Assembly (NCBI RefSeq): GCF_003711845.1
Contig: NZ_RHLQ01000024.1
Span: 1 to 52,405 of the forward strand
Origin: Lysinibacillus halotolerans
GTDB lineage: Bacteria > Bacillota > Bacilli > Bacillales_A > Planococcaceae
Direction of reading: 5' to 3'
Length of the DNA: 52,405 bases
Shown piece by piece: positions 9,964 to 20,019 of this stretch. Both the position numbers and the translations under genes were made by a program. The notes under the pieces are model-generated. The model was given only the letters and a program-made list of their open reading frames with translations, was not told the DNA's origin and made no database searches. The first letter of the stretch is position 1; every line of letters begins with the position of its first letter.

Positions 9964-11940
9964 ATGGGTAAGGTAAAATTACATAGCTTAAAAAGTAAAT
10001 TAATCGTCGTTTTCTTAACACTTTCGGTGATCCCTTTAATTATCGCAACAACTACAATCTTCGCTTCAACGAATAATGGATTTAGCAAAGTGACAGAAAA
10101 CCAGCAAGACAAAATGATACATATTGTACAAACAGAATTAAACAACATATCCGAAAACTTATTAAAAATTACGGAGATGTATTCTCAAAATGATGAGATT
10201 ATAACAACCTTCGAAAATGGTGATCGGGAACAATTATTAAGTTCTGTGAAAGATGTCTACTCCCGTCTATCAGCAGAACATCAATTATCTGTTTTTGAAT
10301 TTGGAGATCCTACTGGAACTGTCATGTTACGTGCCCATAACCCAGAGAAGTATGGTGATGATAAAAGTGATTTAGCAGCGATTCAACAAGCTTTAAAGGG
10401 CGAATCCGTAGCAGGATTTGAATTTGGTAATAGCGGATTATCCGTTCGCGCCTTTACTCCTATTATTTCAAATAACGAAGTCATTGGCACTTTACAAACA
10501 GGTGTGGACGGTCAATTTATTAAGGATTTAAGCGAAATGTTACAGGGGGTTACAATTAGTTTATACGATATGGAAGGACTTATCGTTCAATCTTCCGATG
10601 AGTCAAAACTTAACACTAAAATGAAAAGTAATCTCCTAACATCGGTGAAAGAAGGTGAACTATCTTCCTACCAAAATGAAGAAATAATAGAATCCATTTT
10701 GCCAATTTATGATCCTACAGGAAATGAAATCATTGCAGCGATCGGTATTGAGCAAGATATATCTATTCTTCAAGAATCAAAACAAAATATCTTTTTATTC
10801 GCAGTCATTTTAATCGCCATTACCATCATTATTGTTTTCGTTATCTCATTCTTTATGAGTAAAAGAATTTCACAGCCTGTTGTAGAAGTTGCCAATGTCA
10901 TGAATGAGCTTTCTCAAGGTAACTTACAATTGAATATAAAAGAAAGCTCACAAAAAGGGGAAATAGGTCTACTTACTAATGCAACGAAAACGATGCAAGA
11001 AAACCTGCACGAAGCAATTGGAAAAGTTGCAAAGGCAGCAACAAGCGTCAATCAAAAAAGCGATGTTTTAAAACAATTATCGACTACAATACAAGTTGGT
11101 TCGGAACAAATCTCTTCCACTATGCAGGAATTGGCATCTGGAACTGAAGGTGAAGCCCAAAACATTGCAGATCTAGCGTCGAATATTAGTAACTTCACAG
11201 AAAGTATTGAAAAGACAAATGAAAAGGGCGAGCAAGTTCATAAAGATTCTTTAAAGGTACTTGAATTAACAAACGAAGGTACTAAATTAATGCAATTATC
11301 GAACGCGCAGATGAATAATATTAATCAAATTATGCAAGATGCCGTTGGAAAAATGGGGCATTTAGAAAGTCAAACAAAAGAAATCGAAAAGTTAGTTTTA
11401 ATCATTGAACAAATCGCAAACCAAACGAATCTTCTAGCGTTAAATGCAGCGATTGAAGCCGCAAGAGCCGGTGAACATGGGAAAGGATTTGCCGTTGTCG
11501 CTGATGAAGTAAAGAAACTAGCAGAACAAGTATCTTTATCCGTAACAGACATTACGCAAATCGTTTCAAATATTCATAATGAAACAGCAATGGTTGAAAC
11601 ATCATTAAAAGACGGATATTCAGAAGTACGTCTTGGCACAACACAAATTCATGCAACAAGTGAAACGTTTACGCAAATTAGCCATTCAGTTTCCAATATG
11701 GTAAATAACGTAGAAGAAATAATCGTTTATCTATCAGAAAATGTTTCCCGGGCAAAATCAATGAGTGAAGCAACGGAAGAAATGGCCGCTATGTCAGAAG
11801 AATCGGCAGCAGCAATTGAAGAAACAGCTGCTACTTCGAATGAGTTTACTCGTTCCATTGACGAAGTATCGAAAAATACAGCCGAGTTGGATACACTGGC
11901 CATCGAGTTAAAACAATTAGTAGATCGATTTAAAATTTAA
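9964..11940 (+). CDS. Methyl-accepting chemotaxis protein
   Basis: A transmembrane chemoreceptor of 658 residues. Domains in order: short cytoplasmic N-terminus, membrane helix about 13-35, an extracellular Cache-like sensor of roughly 240 residues (with [12 protein letters not shown] and [10 protein letters not shown] motifs), membrane helix about 276-300, a HAMP linker, then a long coiled-coil signalling domain. Its tip [20 protein letters not shown] lies around residues 497-516. There is no C-terminal CheR-binding pentapeptide. The ligand cannot be read from sequence. It follows AAAGGAG, has a strong terminator, and interrupts the ftsH-coaX neighbourhood on the opposite strand, so it is an accessory insertion relative to B. 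subtilis. Confidence 0.95.
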   Translation: MGKVKLHSLKSKLIVVFLTLSVIPLIIATTTIFASTNNGFSKVTENQQDKMIHIVQTELNNISENLLKITEMYSQNDEIITTFENGDREQLLSSVKDVYSRLSAEHQLSVFEFGDPTGTVMLRAHNPEKYGDDKSDLAAIQQALKGESVAGFEFGNSGLSVRAFTPIISNNEVIGTLQTGVDGQFIKDLSEMLQGVTISLYDMEGLIVQSSDESKLNTKMKSNLLTSVKEGELSSYQNEEIIESILPIYDPTGNEIIAAIGIEQDISILQESKQNIFLFAVILIAITIIIVFVISFFMSKRISQPVVEVANVMNELSQGNLQLNIKESSQKGEIGLLTNATKTMQENLHEAIGKVAKAATSVNQKSDVLKQLSTTIQVGSEQISSTMQELASGTEGEAQNIADLASNISNFTESIEKTNEKGEQVHKDSLKVLELTNEGTKLMQLSNAQMNNINQIMQDAVGKMGHLESQTKEIEKLVLIIEQIANQTNLLALNAAIEAARAGEHGKGFAVVADEVKKLAEQVSLSVTDITQIVSNIHNETAMVETSLKDGYSEVRLGTTQIHATSETFTQISHSVSNMVNNVEEIIVYLSENVSRAKSMSEATEEMAAMSEESAAAIEETAATSNEFTRSIDEVSKNTAELDTLAIELKQLVDRFKI

Positions 11941-11953
11941 TATTTGCAAAACG

Positions 11954-11993
11954 AAAAAGTACCATTCAGCTTTCAATCTGAATGGTACTTTTT
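11954..11993. terminator. Terminator of the chemoreceptor gene
   Basis: A perfect 16-bp stem (11954-11969 with 11978-11993) has an eight-base loop. The A run on one side and the T run on the other allow it to work in both directions, 13 bases after the chemoreceptor stop codon. Confidence 0.9.
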
Positions 11994-12023
11994 ATGATTT
12001 TTTTAGACGAGAAAGCAATGTAT

Positions 12024-12063
12024 AAAAAACTGAATGAGCAGCAACCTAGCTACCCATCCAGTT
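12024..12063 (-). terminator. Possible terminator of ftsH
   Basis: Minus-strand stem AACTGGATG with CATTCAGTT (one mismatch), followed by a six-T run. It lies 33 bases after the ftsH stop codon. The loop is long (18 bases), so it is weaker than the others. Confidence 0.55.
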
Positions 12064-12096
12064 ATACATCATTTTCCTTTCGGAAACGTACATATA

Positions 12097-14157
12097 TTAT
12101 TTATTACGATCTTCTTGAATACCATCAGCTGGTTTAGAAGAACTATCTTCCTTTGGTAAATCTGAAACTGTCGGATCTGTCGTTTCACCAACAATTTGTT
12201 TTTCTAACGAAGTTGAACCTGATGTTTCAACTGCTGCTTCTGTAGTACCAGCTTCATCAGTAGAAACAACTTGTGTATCTTCATTCGTTGCATTTTCATT
12301 ATCTACGTTAGAATAACTTTTACGCTCCGGTAAAGTTCCGTGATCTCGTAAGTGCTCGATTTGTTGAGCATCTAAAGTTTCTACTTCGAGTAATGTCTCT
12401 GCAATTAAAGTTAATAAATCGCGTTTTTCCGTTAGAATTTGTTTTGTACGTTCATATTGCTCAACAATAATGGATTGCATTTCTTTATCAATTTCGTAAG
12501 CAATAGAGTCTGAATAATTTTGTTCAGAATTAAAGTCACGACCTAAGAATACATTTCCACCTTGGCTTGAGCCAAACTGCATCGGTCCTAGTTTATCACT
12601 CATACCATATTCTGTAACCATAGAACGAGCAATACCTGTAGCACGTTGGAAGTCATTATGTGCCCCTGTCGATACTTCCCCGAAAGTAATATCTTCTGCA
12701 ACACGACCACCAAGTAGTCCAGCAATTTTATCTAAAAGCTCCGGTTTTGTCATAAAGTAACGATCTTCTTTTGGAAGCATTACTGCATAACCACCAGCTT
12801 GACCACGAGGTACAATTGTTACTTTATGCACTTTTTCTGCTTGATCAAGAGTTAATCCAACAACTACGTGACCAGCTTCATGGAAGGCAACGATTTTGCG
12901 TTCTTTTTCAGAAATGACACGGCTTGATTTAGCAGGACCTGCTATAACGCGGTCAGTAGCTTCATCGATATCAGCCATATCAATTTTCCTCTTATTACGA
13001 CGAGTTGCAACAAGTGCCGCTTCGTTTAATAAGTTTTCTAAATCGGCTCCTGAAAAACCAGGTGTACGTTGAGCAATCGCTTTAAGATCTACATCATCAC
13101 GTAATGGTTTGTTACGTGCGTGTACTTTTAAAATCGCTTCACGTCCCTTAACATCTGGACGACCAACCGTAATTTGACGGTCAAAACGTCCTGGACGAAG
13201 TAACGCTGGGTCTAAAATATCTGGTCGGTTTGTAGCAGCAATAATGATAATCCCTTCATTTACGCCGAAACCGTCCATTTCAACAAGTAATTGGTTTAAC
13301 GTTTGTTCACGCTCATCATGACCGCCACCAAGACCAGCTCCACGTTGACGACCAACTGCATCAATTTCATCAATAAAGATAATACATGGTGCATTTTTCT
13401 TAGCGTTTTCAAATAAGTCACGAACACGGCTCGCACCGACACCAACGAACATTTCTACAAAGTCAGAACCTGAAATTGAGAAGAAAGGAACGCCAGCCTC
13501 ACCTGCTACAGCACGGGCAAGTAACGTTTTACCTGTTCCCGGAGGACCAACTAATAATATCCCTTTCGGAATACGCGCACCCATTTCAGTAAATTTACGA
13601 TGATCCTTTAAGAAATCAACTACTTCCACTAGTTCAGCTTTTTCTTCATCTGCACCAGCAACATCATTGAAGCGTACTTTTTTCTTTTCGGAATCATATA
13701 ATTTCGCTTTACTTTTACCGAAGTTCATCACTTTATTACCGCCACCTTGAGATTGACTCAATAGGAAGAAGAATAAAATGATAATAATTACGAATGGAAT
13801 AATCCCGGTAAAGAACTGTACCCAACCACTCGTTTCAGGTGCTGGTAAAAATTTGATATCTGGATCATTTTCAACAGCATCTGTTAATTTTGTCATTAAA
13901 GCTTGATTATCTTGTGGAAGATTAACAGTAAATGTTTCACCATCTTTTGCTCCTGTTAAAGATCCTTCTACTACAAGCACTCCTGCATCAGGTTGAATAG
14001 TTGCAGATTCAATTTTACCTGTATCCAACGCATTTAAAAACTCATGATAAGTTAATTCTTTAGAAGGTGTATTACCTCCATTAAAAGTACCGAAAATACC
14101 GATTATTACGAGAAAAATTAATAAATAAAATATGGTGTATCGAAATATTCGATTCAT
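12097..14157 (-). CDS. ftsH: ATP-dependent zinc metalloprotease FtsH
   Basis: Membrane-bound hexameric AAA+ protease that degrades membrane and regulatory proteins and supports sporulation and stress tolerance in Bacillus. Two membrane helices (about 4-22 and 114-133) flank an extracytoplasmic domain. Walker A GPPGTGKT is at 204-211, Walker B IIFIDEID at 259-266, and the zinc-binding HEAGH at 426-430. The C-terminal 70 residues are acidic and Thr/Ser-rich, as is usual and variable in this family. The frame extends to a GTG at 14172, but that overlaps the ribosome site AGGAGG; the ATG at 14155-14157 fits and gives 686 residues. Confidence 0.97.
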   Translation of the reverse strand: MNRIFRYTIFYLLIFLVIIGIFGTFNGGNTPSKELTYHEFLNALDTGKIESATIQPDAGVLVVEGSLTGAKDGETFTVNLPQDNQALMTKLTDAVENDPDIKFLPAPETSGWVQFFTGIIPFVIIIILFFFLLSQSQGGGNKVMNFGKSKAKLYDSEKKKVRFNDVAGADEEKAELVEVVDFLKDHRKFTEMGARIPKGILLVGPPGTGKTLLARAVAGEAGVPFFSISGSDFVEMFVGVGASRVRDLFENAKKNAPCIIFIDEIDAVGRQRGAGLGGGHDEREQTLNQLLVEMDGFGVNEGIIIIAATNRPDILDPALLRPGRFDRQITVGRPDVKGREAILKVHARNKPLRDDVDLKAIAQRTPGFSGADLENLLNEAALVATRRNKRKIDMADIDEATDRVIAGPAKSSRVISEKERKIVAFHEAGHVVVGLTLDQAEKVHKVTIVPRGQAGGYAVMLPKEDRYFMTKPELLDKIAGLLGGRVAEDITFGEVSTGAHNDFQRATGIARSMVTEYGMSDKLGPMQFGSSQGGNVFLGRDFNSEQNYSDSIAYEIDKEMQSIIVEQYERTKQILTEKRDLLTLIAETLLEVETLDAQQIEHLRDHGTLPERKSYSNVDNENATNEDTQVVSTDEAGTTEAAVETSGSTSLEKQIVGETTDPTVSDLPKEDSSSKPADGIQEDRNK

Positions 14158-14288
14158 CCCCAGCCTCCTCACAACATAACAGAAAAACTATAAGTAAAAT
14201 CTTATCATATCATTATTTCATCATACAACGAAAAGCACCGGTAAAATGCGTTATTTACATTTTTTGTCGAAAATTCTACAAATCTCTA

Positions 14289-14831
14289 TTAGAATGAGTA
14301 AACTTCTCTTTTTAAGATACCGATGTATGGTAAGTTACGATATTTTTCTGCGTAATCTAAACCGTATCCAACAACAAATCCATCTGGAACTTCAAAACCA
14401 ACTATATCCGCTTTCAAGTCCACTTTACGTCCAGATGGTTTATCTAAAAGCGTAACGATTTTTATCGACTTTGCTTTACGATATTTGAATAAATCTACTA
14501 AATAGCTTAAAGTTAAGCCGCTATCGATAATATCTTCAATAATAATGACATCACGACCTTCAACACTTGTATTTAAGTCCTTTAAGATTTTTACTTCCCC
14601 AGAAGATACCGTCGCATTTCCGTAGCTAGATACATCCATAAAATCCATCTCTACATATGATTCAAAACGCTTCATTAAATCTGTCATAAAAGGCATTGCA
14701 CCTTTTAAAACACCGATTGCTAACGGGAACTGTTCCTTATACTCTTCTGTTAACTGAGCTCCTAGTTCAGCAATTCTTTCTTGAATTTGTTCTTCTGAAA
14801 TTATAATTTTTTCAATATCATTTTGAATCAT
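14289..14831 (-). CDS. hpt: Hypoxanthine phosphoribosyltransferase
   Basis: Purine salvage enzyme that joins hypoxanthine or guanine to PRPP. The PRPP-binding motif [14 protein letters not shown] lies at residues 95-108. The ATG at 14829-14831 is eight bases after a strong AAGGAGG and gives 180 residues, the same length as B. subtilis HprT; the longer frame includes the ribosome site. The order tilS-hpt-ftsH is conserved. A small stem-loop lies in its leader (14867-14886) but lacks a T run. Confidence 0.96.
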   Translation of the reverse strand: MIQNDIEKIIISEEQIQERIAELGAQLTEEYKEQFPLAIGVLKGAMPFMTDLMKRFESYVEMDFMDVSSYGNATVSSGEVKILKDLNTSVEGRDVIIIEDIIDSGLTLSYLVDLFKYRKAKSIKIVTLLDKPSGRKVDLKADIVGFEVPDGFVVGYGLDYAEKYRNLPYIGILKREVYSF

Positions 14832-15008
14832 GGGTGGTTCCTCCTTGAATTGTTCAAACACCTAAAGCAATAAAATGATTTATTGCACATTCCTTAATAA
14901 AATCTGTTCATCTGTTCAAAACTTTAATCGTTTTTGTTTAACTTTATACCCAAAAATTAATGAAAATCGTTCTATTTAATAATACCTTAATTAAGTAAAA
15001 AATCGTTA

Positions 15009-16412
15009 CTATTTTCTTTCAACAATAAGGATAAAATCATCCACGATTTGTTTTCTTGTCGATAGTTTTTTACTAACCCGAACACCAATAACGGCAAGTA
15101 CCTCATCGTTCGCATCGACAAGTACTGGCCATTGTTCTCGATCTTCCAAAGGTATTTTCTCATCAATAAAGAGTCGAGATAATCTTTTTTGTTGTTCCAT
15201 ACCTTTTAACAAAATACGATCTCCGCTTTTTCTAGTTCTTATATAAAGCGGTGTACTAATCAATTCCGAACTGAAGTAATACGTAGTGGAGTTATTCTCC
15301 GGAGTGTGTACTACTTTTGAGGCTTCTCCTATGTATAATCGAATGCCATTTTGCAGTTGGATCCATTGATTCATGACAACTTGTTGAATGTTGTCATTTA
15401 CATTTATTTTTTCACTTAATTTTTCAAATACAACTTCATCGTATTTACGATTTGCGATAATTTGCTCCGGTAAGTCAACCTTTGCACTACCATCTGTTGA
15501 TTTGCATAAATTTAAAATAGAGGACGCCATTGTAAGCCCTTGGGTAAAATTAGAATTATTATAAATATAGTTTAATAGTATTAAAATGATTCTTCTTTGT
15601 AAAGCAACTGGTTCTTTCTGTAGCAAGGGAACAGATAATGTGTATATCTGATTGTCTTTTTGATTTACAATATGGGGGAAACGCTCTAACGCTAAACGGT
15701 TTAATAATTCATCATCTTGCTGTAAAGTTTCAGCAAAGTGGACTGCGTGGGAAGAAACATGCACATTTTCCTTTTTCAATAACGGTACAATATGGTGGCG
15801 GAAGCGATTACGAGTATAATCGTCCTTCTCATTGCTTGCATCTTCTCTGTAAGACCCTCCATTCCCTTCTAAATATTCCCTTATTTCTTCTTTTGTAACC
15901 GCTAAAAAAGGGCGAATAATTGTTCCAAAGGAAAAATCCCTTTTAGAATAAATTCCCTTCATACTACTTATGTTACCGGATTTAGTTAAAGCCATTAAAA
16001 TTGATTCCAATTGATCGTCTGCATGGTGTGCGGTTACTAGTTTATTGATTTGATGGGTTTTCATCATCTCTTCAAAAAACGCATAACGCTCTCTACGGCA
16101 AATGGTCTGGGAGTTGCCCCCCTCTTCCTGTAGTAATTGTGGAATCGGAATTGCGGTACTAAAAATAGGAATATTATGTTGATGGCAAAACTGTTCTACA
16201 AATAATCGATCTTCTGCAGATGTCTCTCCTCTAAGCATATGGTCTACATGGGCAACAAATAATTCAATTTCTAAATTATGTTGAAACTTCTTAAAAAAAT
16301 GTACTAACCCCATTGAGTCAATGCCACCAGAGCAAGCAATGAGAAGACGGTCTCCTTTTTTTACTAATTGTTGTTCATTTATATATTTTTGTACTTTTAA
16401 TTCGAACGACAC
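15009..16412 (-). CDS. tilS: tRNA(Ile)-lysidine synthase
   Basis: Essential enzyme that changes the wobble cytidine of the AUA-reading tRNA-Ile to lysidine using ATP and lysine. The PP-loop SGGIDS is at residues 28-33 and is followed by HVDHMLRGETSAED, both family hallmarks. The protein has 467 residues and the typical C-terminal substrate-binding domain. The start is GTG at 16410-16412 with AGGTGA upstream. It lies 35 bases after spoIIE with no visible terminator between, so some transcription from the spoIIE promoter may continue into it. The yabS and yabT genes found here in B. subtilis are absent. Confidence 0.95.
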   Translation of the reverse strand: MSFELKVQKYINEQQLVKKGDRLLIACSGGIDSMGLVHFFKKFQHNLEIELFVAHVDHMLRGETSAEDRLFVEQFCHQHNIPIFSTAIPIPQLLQEEGGNSQTICRRERYAFFEEMMKTHQINKLVTAHHADDQLESILMALTKSGNISSMKGIYSKRDFSFGTIIRPFLAVTKEEIREYLEGNGGSYREDASNEKDDYTRNRFRHHIVPLLKKENVHVSSHAVHFAETLQQDDELLNRLALERFPHIVNQKDNQIYTLSVPLLQKEPVALQRRIILILLNYIYNNSNFTQGLTMASSILNLCKSTDGSAKVDLPEQIIANRKYDEVVFEKLSEKINVNDNIQQVVMNQWIQLQNGIRLYIGEASKVVHTPENNSTTYYFSSELISTPLYIRTRKSGDRILLKGMEQQKRLSRLFIDEKIPLEDREQWPVLVDANDEVLAVIGVRVSKKLSTRKQIVDDFILIVERK

Positions 16413-16447
16413 ATCTTCTCACCTCTCTATAATCTTACTTAACTGTT

Positions 16448-18841
16448 TCATGATATTCCTTTACTTAAAGGGCTAAATACAGCCCACTTCGGAACTACAT
16501 GGGAAACTGAGAACATAATCACCGTACAATCATCATCTACTGGATATAAATTCCCAAACTCCTCCATTACATCATACAAAATAGCTTCAATCGGTATTTC
16601 ATTTTGAATACGAGATTTTAATAAGTTAACTAAATATTTTTCTTGTTCCTCCCAATCAAACTCACTAGAAAAGACACCGTCCGATACCATCACAACAAAA
16701 TCATCGGCTAATAAATTGACTTTCTCAGTTTCAATTGAAAACACAGGCATAAATCCAACGGGTGCTGCTGCCCCATCTACCTTTAATAACCTCTCTCCAC
16801 GTAAAATGTAGGTAGACATACTGCCCGCTTTCCATGACCATAATGCACCCTTTTGTAAGTCCACAAGGGCAAAGTCAATCGTTGCATACATATCGACTTC
16901 TCTATTCAAAGACATGACATAATGCAACGTATGCATGGCCGTCTCTGGATTCATATTATAGCTTAAACATTCTCTCATTAAACGGACTAATCGTCTGCTT
17001 TCACGCTGCGCCTCCCTACTTTGCCCCATACCATCAGATAACATAACAGCTACAAGTCCAGGGTGAATATGGAAAATGGCATGGGTGTCGCCGGATACCC
17101 AAGCAGAATTTTTAGCTCTACTATATATATCATACTCTATTTCATAGCGAACCGCTGAACGAAAACGTATTTGTACGTGGGCAAATGGTACTTTTTGATC
17201 TGATATTTTTTCAACTTGAAACGGCTCTGAAAATACATCATATAAAATAGGCAAAATAATTCTCTCACATAGTAAATATTGATCCTCGTGGGTTTTATTT
17301 TTATTGGCAAAGGAACAAATAACAACTCGCTCACCAACTGTATTATTTAACACATCAATTTGGAAGCAATGAACTTGTGCTCTTTTTAGTTGGTATTCTA
17401 ATTCCTCTTCAATTGTTTTGAAAGATAATGTTTCGTCCTTCATATCTTCCATTAATTTATTTAAATGATTGCTTAAATCCCTTAATTGAAGGGCAATCAT
17501 TTTCTTCCCATGATAAAATTGACCATTCATTTTATCGTTATATAATTGATGATCTAACTCTTCCAACAATTTTGTAGACTTTATACATTTAAGCTTAATT
17601 CGCTCTTCTGCCATCATTTGTTCTGATTCTTTTATTCCAGACTTTGCAACGAACCAATCTTCAATCAACGGTTCCATTGAATTGCTCTCTCCCCAGCAGC
17701 GATCGTAACGAAAACAGCTCATACAAGTCGCACACGGTTCAATTTTTCGTGCTTCACTTATTGTTTCAGTGGAAGTAAATCGGTCAAATACTAACTCCTT
17801 CATAAATAAAACAAAGTTTTGAAAGGACTCTAATTTTTCACTCGTATGTTCAGTGAGCCATTGTTGTCGCTGGAGTAATACTTCATCTCGTTTAGGATGA
17901 ATCATATCATGTAAAAATGTAAACATACTTTGAGGGAGTGCGAAAAACACAATCCCGACAACCGCAATGGAAACAAAGTAGACCGTATCAAGTGGTAAGG
18001 TGGCATCGTAAAAGAAAAAGAATATACTTGGTATTAAACTTCCTATTACAACGCCTATTCGTCCAAGACCACTAAACAAACCTGCTACAACACCGGTCAT
18101 TGCATAAACCGATATCATTCCAGTAAAGGAGAGCTTCGCTATTCCTACTAGGGCTCCGACGATAGTTGCCACCATGGCTGCAATAGGAACCCCCCCTGCG
18201 AAAGCAGCAATACAAATAGCTAAATGTAGTAAAAACGGATACAATCCAAAATAAGAAACGACAACCGATTGAACACCGGTTAAAACCATCGCCAAGATTA
18301 CAAGGCCAGCTCCTACTCGCTCATAGCTCCAACCAATCGTCCAAAAGCGGTGAGGTTGGACAAAAAAGAGCTTTACAAAAATAGTCATTAAAAAAGCTAA
18401 AATAACTTCATAATAAATATAAAGTTGAACAATTAAAGGTGGTATACCAAGGTGGACAACGCCTTGCCAAATAAATTGTCCAAAAAAGATTGCTAACCCA
18501 ACCGATACACTCGTCGGAAATTTCCAAAATTTAAATCGAGTAATGAGTTCATACAAAACGAGCTGCAATCCTAAAATTAGCGCTTGTCCTAAACTTAACG
18601 TAAATGCACCGAGTAAGCCTCCGATTAACACAGTCCATTTTTCATTTTCGTATCGTTGTTTCACAATTGCCCAAAGAGGTAATAAAAACGGAACGGCCGC
18701 TTCAAACATTACCGCTCTTGATAGAAACAACGCTAACAAAAAAAAGAAAATATGAATAAAGAAATTTACTTTTTTAATAGAGAAACGCTCCGTTAAATTT
18801 TGCCATGAAGATTTTTCATTGATCATTTCAATATTAGCCAT
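16448..18841 (-). CDS. spoIIE: Stage II sporulation protein E, PP2C phosphatase
   Basis: Septum-bound serine phosphatase that dephosphorylates SpoIIAA and so releases sigma-F in the forespore; it also interacts with FtsZ. The 797-residue protein has about ten membrane segments in the first 320 residues, a central region with a cysteine cluster (CATCMSCF, near 380), and a C-terminal PP2C domain. The metal-binding aspartates lie in MLSDGMGQ (near 600) and VSDGVFS (near 714). GGGAGATG precedes the ATG by five bases. Its promoter has the unusual 21-base spacing of Spo0A-activated genes. Confidence 0.97.
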   Translation of the reverse strand: MANIEMINEKSSWQNLTERFSIKKVNFFIHIFFFLLALFLSRAVMFEAAVPFLLPLWAIVKQRYENEKWTVLIGGLLGAFTLSLGQALILGLQLVLYELITRFKFWKFPTSVSVGLAIFFGQFIWQGVVHLGIPPLIVQLYIYYEVILAFLMTIFVKLFFVQPHRFWTIGWSYERVGAGLVILAMVLTGVQSVVVSYFGLYPFLLHLAICIAAFAGGVPIAAMVATIVGALVGIAKLSFTGMISVYAMTGVVAGLFSGLGRIGVVIGSLIPSIFFFFYDATLPLDTVYFVSIAVVGIVFFALPQSMFTFLHDMIHPKRDEVLLQRQQWLTEHTSEKLESFQNFVLFMKELVFDRFTSTETISEARKIEPCATCMSCFRYDRCWGESNSMEPLIEDWFVAKSGIKESEQMMAEERIKLKCIKSTKLLEELDHQLYNDKMNGQFYHGKKMIALQLRDLSNHLNKLMEDMKDETLSFKTIEEELEYQLKRAQVHCFQIDVLNNTVGERVVICSFANKNKTHEDQYLLCERIILPILYDVFSEPFQVEKISDQKVPFAHVQIRFRSAVRYEIEYDIYSRAKNSAWVSGDTHAIFHIHPGLVAVMLSDGMGQSREAQRESRRLVRLMRECLSYNMNPETAMHTLHYVMSLNREVDMYATIDFALVDLQKGALWSWKAGSMSTYILRGERLLKVDGAAAPVGFMPVFSIETEKVNLLADDFVVMVSDGVFSSEFDWEEQEKYLVNLLKSRIQNEIPIEAILYDVMEEFGNLYPVDDDCTVIMFSVSHVVPKWAVFSPLSKGIS

Positions 18842-18876
18842 TTTTACATCTCCCTTAATTTATAGTGTTAGCGCCT

Positions 18877-18909
18877 ATTATATAAAAGAGATTGTGTAAA
18901 ATTTGTCTA
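18877..18909 (-). promoter_or_regulatory. Spo0A-type promoter of spoIIE
   Basis: On the minus strand there is a -35-like TAGACA (18904-18909), a 21-base spacer and a perfect -10 TATAAT (18877-18882). The spoIIE promoter of B. subtilis is known for the same over-long spacing and depends on phosphorylated Spo0A. A 0A-box-like CGTCGAA lies at 18936-18942, 27 bases upstream. Confidence 0.7.
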
Positions 18910-18935
18910 GTAGTGAAATAATAGAATTAAAATTG

Positions 18936-18942
18936 TTCGACG
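18936..18942 (-). promoter_or_regulatory. Possible Spo0A box upstream of spoIIE
   Basis: CGTCGAA on the minus strand matches six of seven positions of the 0A box TGTCGAA. Taken alone the match is weak; its position just upstream of a promoter with Spo0A-type spacing is what supports it. Confidence 0.45.
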
Positions 18943-19078
18943 TAATCTTTGGTAAGACAACAACTCCAAAATAACTGTCGGAATATTGAACGATCGTAGA
19001 GAAACTCTTTCTTTCAAGCGATTACAAGAGTACACTAACATAGGGAAAAGATTGATTGATTTTTTGGAGGCCATTTTT

Positions 19079-19261
19079 ATGTTAAAAAAATTATGGGTGC
19101 TTGCTCTTTTATGTTCAACCGGCTCGATTTTAGTCGTTTTAGGTAGCATTCTAAAAGTACACGTTATCCTTCAGCTCGCTATGTTATTATGCGGATTAAT
19201 CCTTTGTGTTGTAGGGATTTTTGCATTAATAAAATCTTTATTAGACGAAAAAAGTAAATAA
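19079..19261 (+). CDS. Small two-helix membrane protein, unknown
   Basis: A 60-residue hydrophobic protein: a short basic start MLKKL, a first membrane helix (about 5-25), a second helix (about 28-52) and a charged tail LLDEKSK. The ribosome site GGAGG lies eight bases before the ATG. I do not recognise the family. It is divergent from spoIIE, and the Spo0A-type promoter region lies between them, so shared regulation is possible but unproven. B. subtilis has tRNA genes, not this gene, between yabR and spoIIE. It shares a terminator with yabR. Expression is the main uncertainty because it is short. Confidence 0.65.
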   Translation: MLKKLWVLALLCSTGSILVVLGSILKVHVILQLAMLLCGLILCVVGIFALIKSLLDEKSK

Positions 19262-19313
19262 ACGAAGAGCACCTTTGCTCGTAGCGTCAAATTTACATAA
19301 CAAAAGTTAAAAA

Positions 19314-19355
19314 TAAAAAAGACTATTAGTGACGTTGTTATCACTAATAGTCTTT
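19314..19355. terminator. Terminator shared by yabR and the small membrane gene
   Basis: A perfect 15-bp stem (19318-19332 with 19341-19355). The minus-strand side ends in a long T run and is strong for yabR; the plus-strand side is weaker. Confidence 0.9.
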
Positions 19356-19397
19356 AATCTATATTACACTTTTTCTACGATTAAAACAGACAGCAAA

Positions 19398-19820
19398 CTA
19401 CCCTCTTCTAGCTCCACGGCCACCGCGTTTTGATTCAGTTGCACGTTTTAATGTTGCAAGACGCTCGTCACTATCTTTTAAAAATCGTGCCATTTTTTGC
19501 TCGAAGCTTTCTTTTGATGGACCTTGACGATCGTTTGAGCGATTATCACGTCGTGGACGACTTGGACGTTCAGGTTTTTCAGCTTGAGGCTTCGCTTTTC
19601 GGATTGATAAACCAATTTTACCATCCGCTTCAACATTCATCACTTTTACTTCAACAACATCCCCAACTTTAAGATGCTCGTTGATATCTTTCACATAGTT
19701 ATCAGCAACTTCACTAATGTGAACTAGGCCTGTTTTGCCATCTGGCAGCTCAACGAATGCTCCAAAATTTGTGATTCCTGTTACTTTACCTTGTACTTTG
19801 CTGCCTACTTCAATTGACAT
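19398..19820 (-). CDS. yabR: S1-domain RNA-binding protein YabR
   Basis: A 140-residue protein whose first 76 residues form one S1 RNA-binding domain (KVQGKVTGITNFGAFVELP, GLVHISEV). A basic, disordered tail rich in Arg, Pro and Gly follows and ends in RGGRGARRG. The family resembles the ribosome-associated general stress protein 13; the exact role is not settled. It keeps the conserved place after divIC. Its promoter overlaps the divIC terminator, and its leader contains a small GGCTA/TAGCC hairpin. Confidence 0.9.
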   Translation of the reverse strand: MSIEVGSKVQGKVTGITNFGAFVELPDGKTGLVHISEVADNYVKDINEHLKVGDVVEVKVMNVEADGKIGLSIRKAKPQAEKPERPSRPRRDNRSNDRQGPSKESFEQKMARFLKDSDERLATLKRATESKRGGRGARRG

Positions 19821-19913
19821 AAAAAAAATGCTCCTCCTTAAAATTTAAGCGGCTATTTAGCCCGAAATCAAATTTAGTGTTACGTGCAATAAATCAATTC
19901 ACGTTTCTCTTTT

Positions 19914-19941
19914 ATTATAGCCAACAAAAAAAGAGTGTCAA
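19914..19941 (-). promoter_or_regulatory. Promoter of yabR, overlapping the divIC terminator
   Basis: On the minus strand there is a perfect -35 TTGACA (19936-19941), a 16-base spacer and a perfect -10 TATAAT (19914-19919). The -35 lies in the 3' arm and loop edge of the divIC terminator hairpin (19926-19957), so the two signals share bases. Confidence 0.8.
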
Positions 19942-19957
19942 CAAGACAACTCTTTTT
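19926..19957 (-). terminator. Terminator of divIC
   Basis: Minus-strand stem AAAAAGAGTTGTC with GACACTCTTTTT, a short loop and a T run. It lies 62 bases after the divIC stop and overlaps the yabR promoter. Confidence 0.85.
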
Positions 19958-20019
19958 CTATCGACCCAAAAACACTTTTATTTTTAACTTAAAACGAAAG
20001 AACTATACATCCATAACCA

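Noticed and set aside
14265-14271. Single TGTCGAA between ftsH and hpt
   Set aside because: Isolated 7-base match without a clear promoter beside it; not enough to claim Spo0A control.
14867-14886. GCAATAAA/TTTATTGC stem-loop upstream of hpt as a terminator
   Set aside because: It has no T run on the transcribed strand and lies in the hpt leader; kept only as a note under hpt.
18842-20019. tRNA genes near yabR and spoIIE, as in B. subtilis
   Set aside because: No cloverleaf-like sequence with TTCRA arm or acceptor pairing was seen in these spacers.
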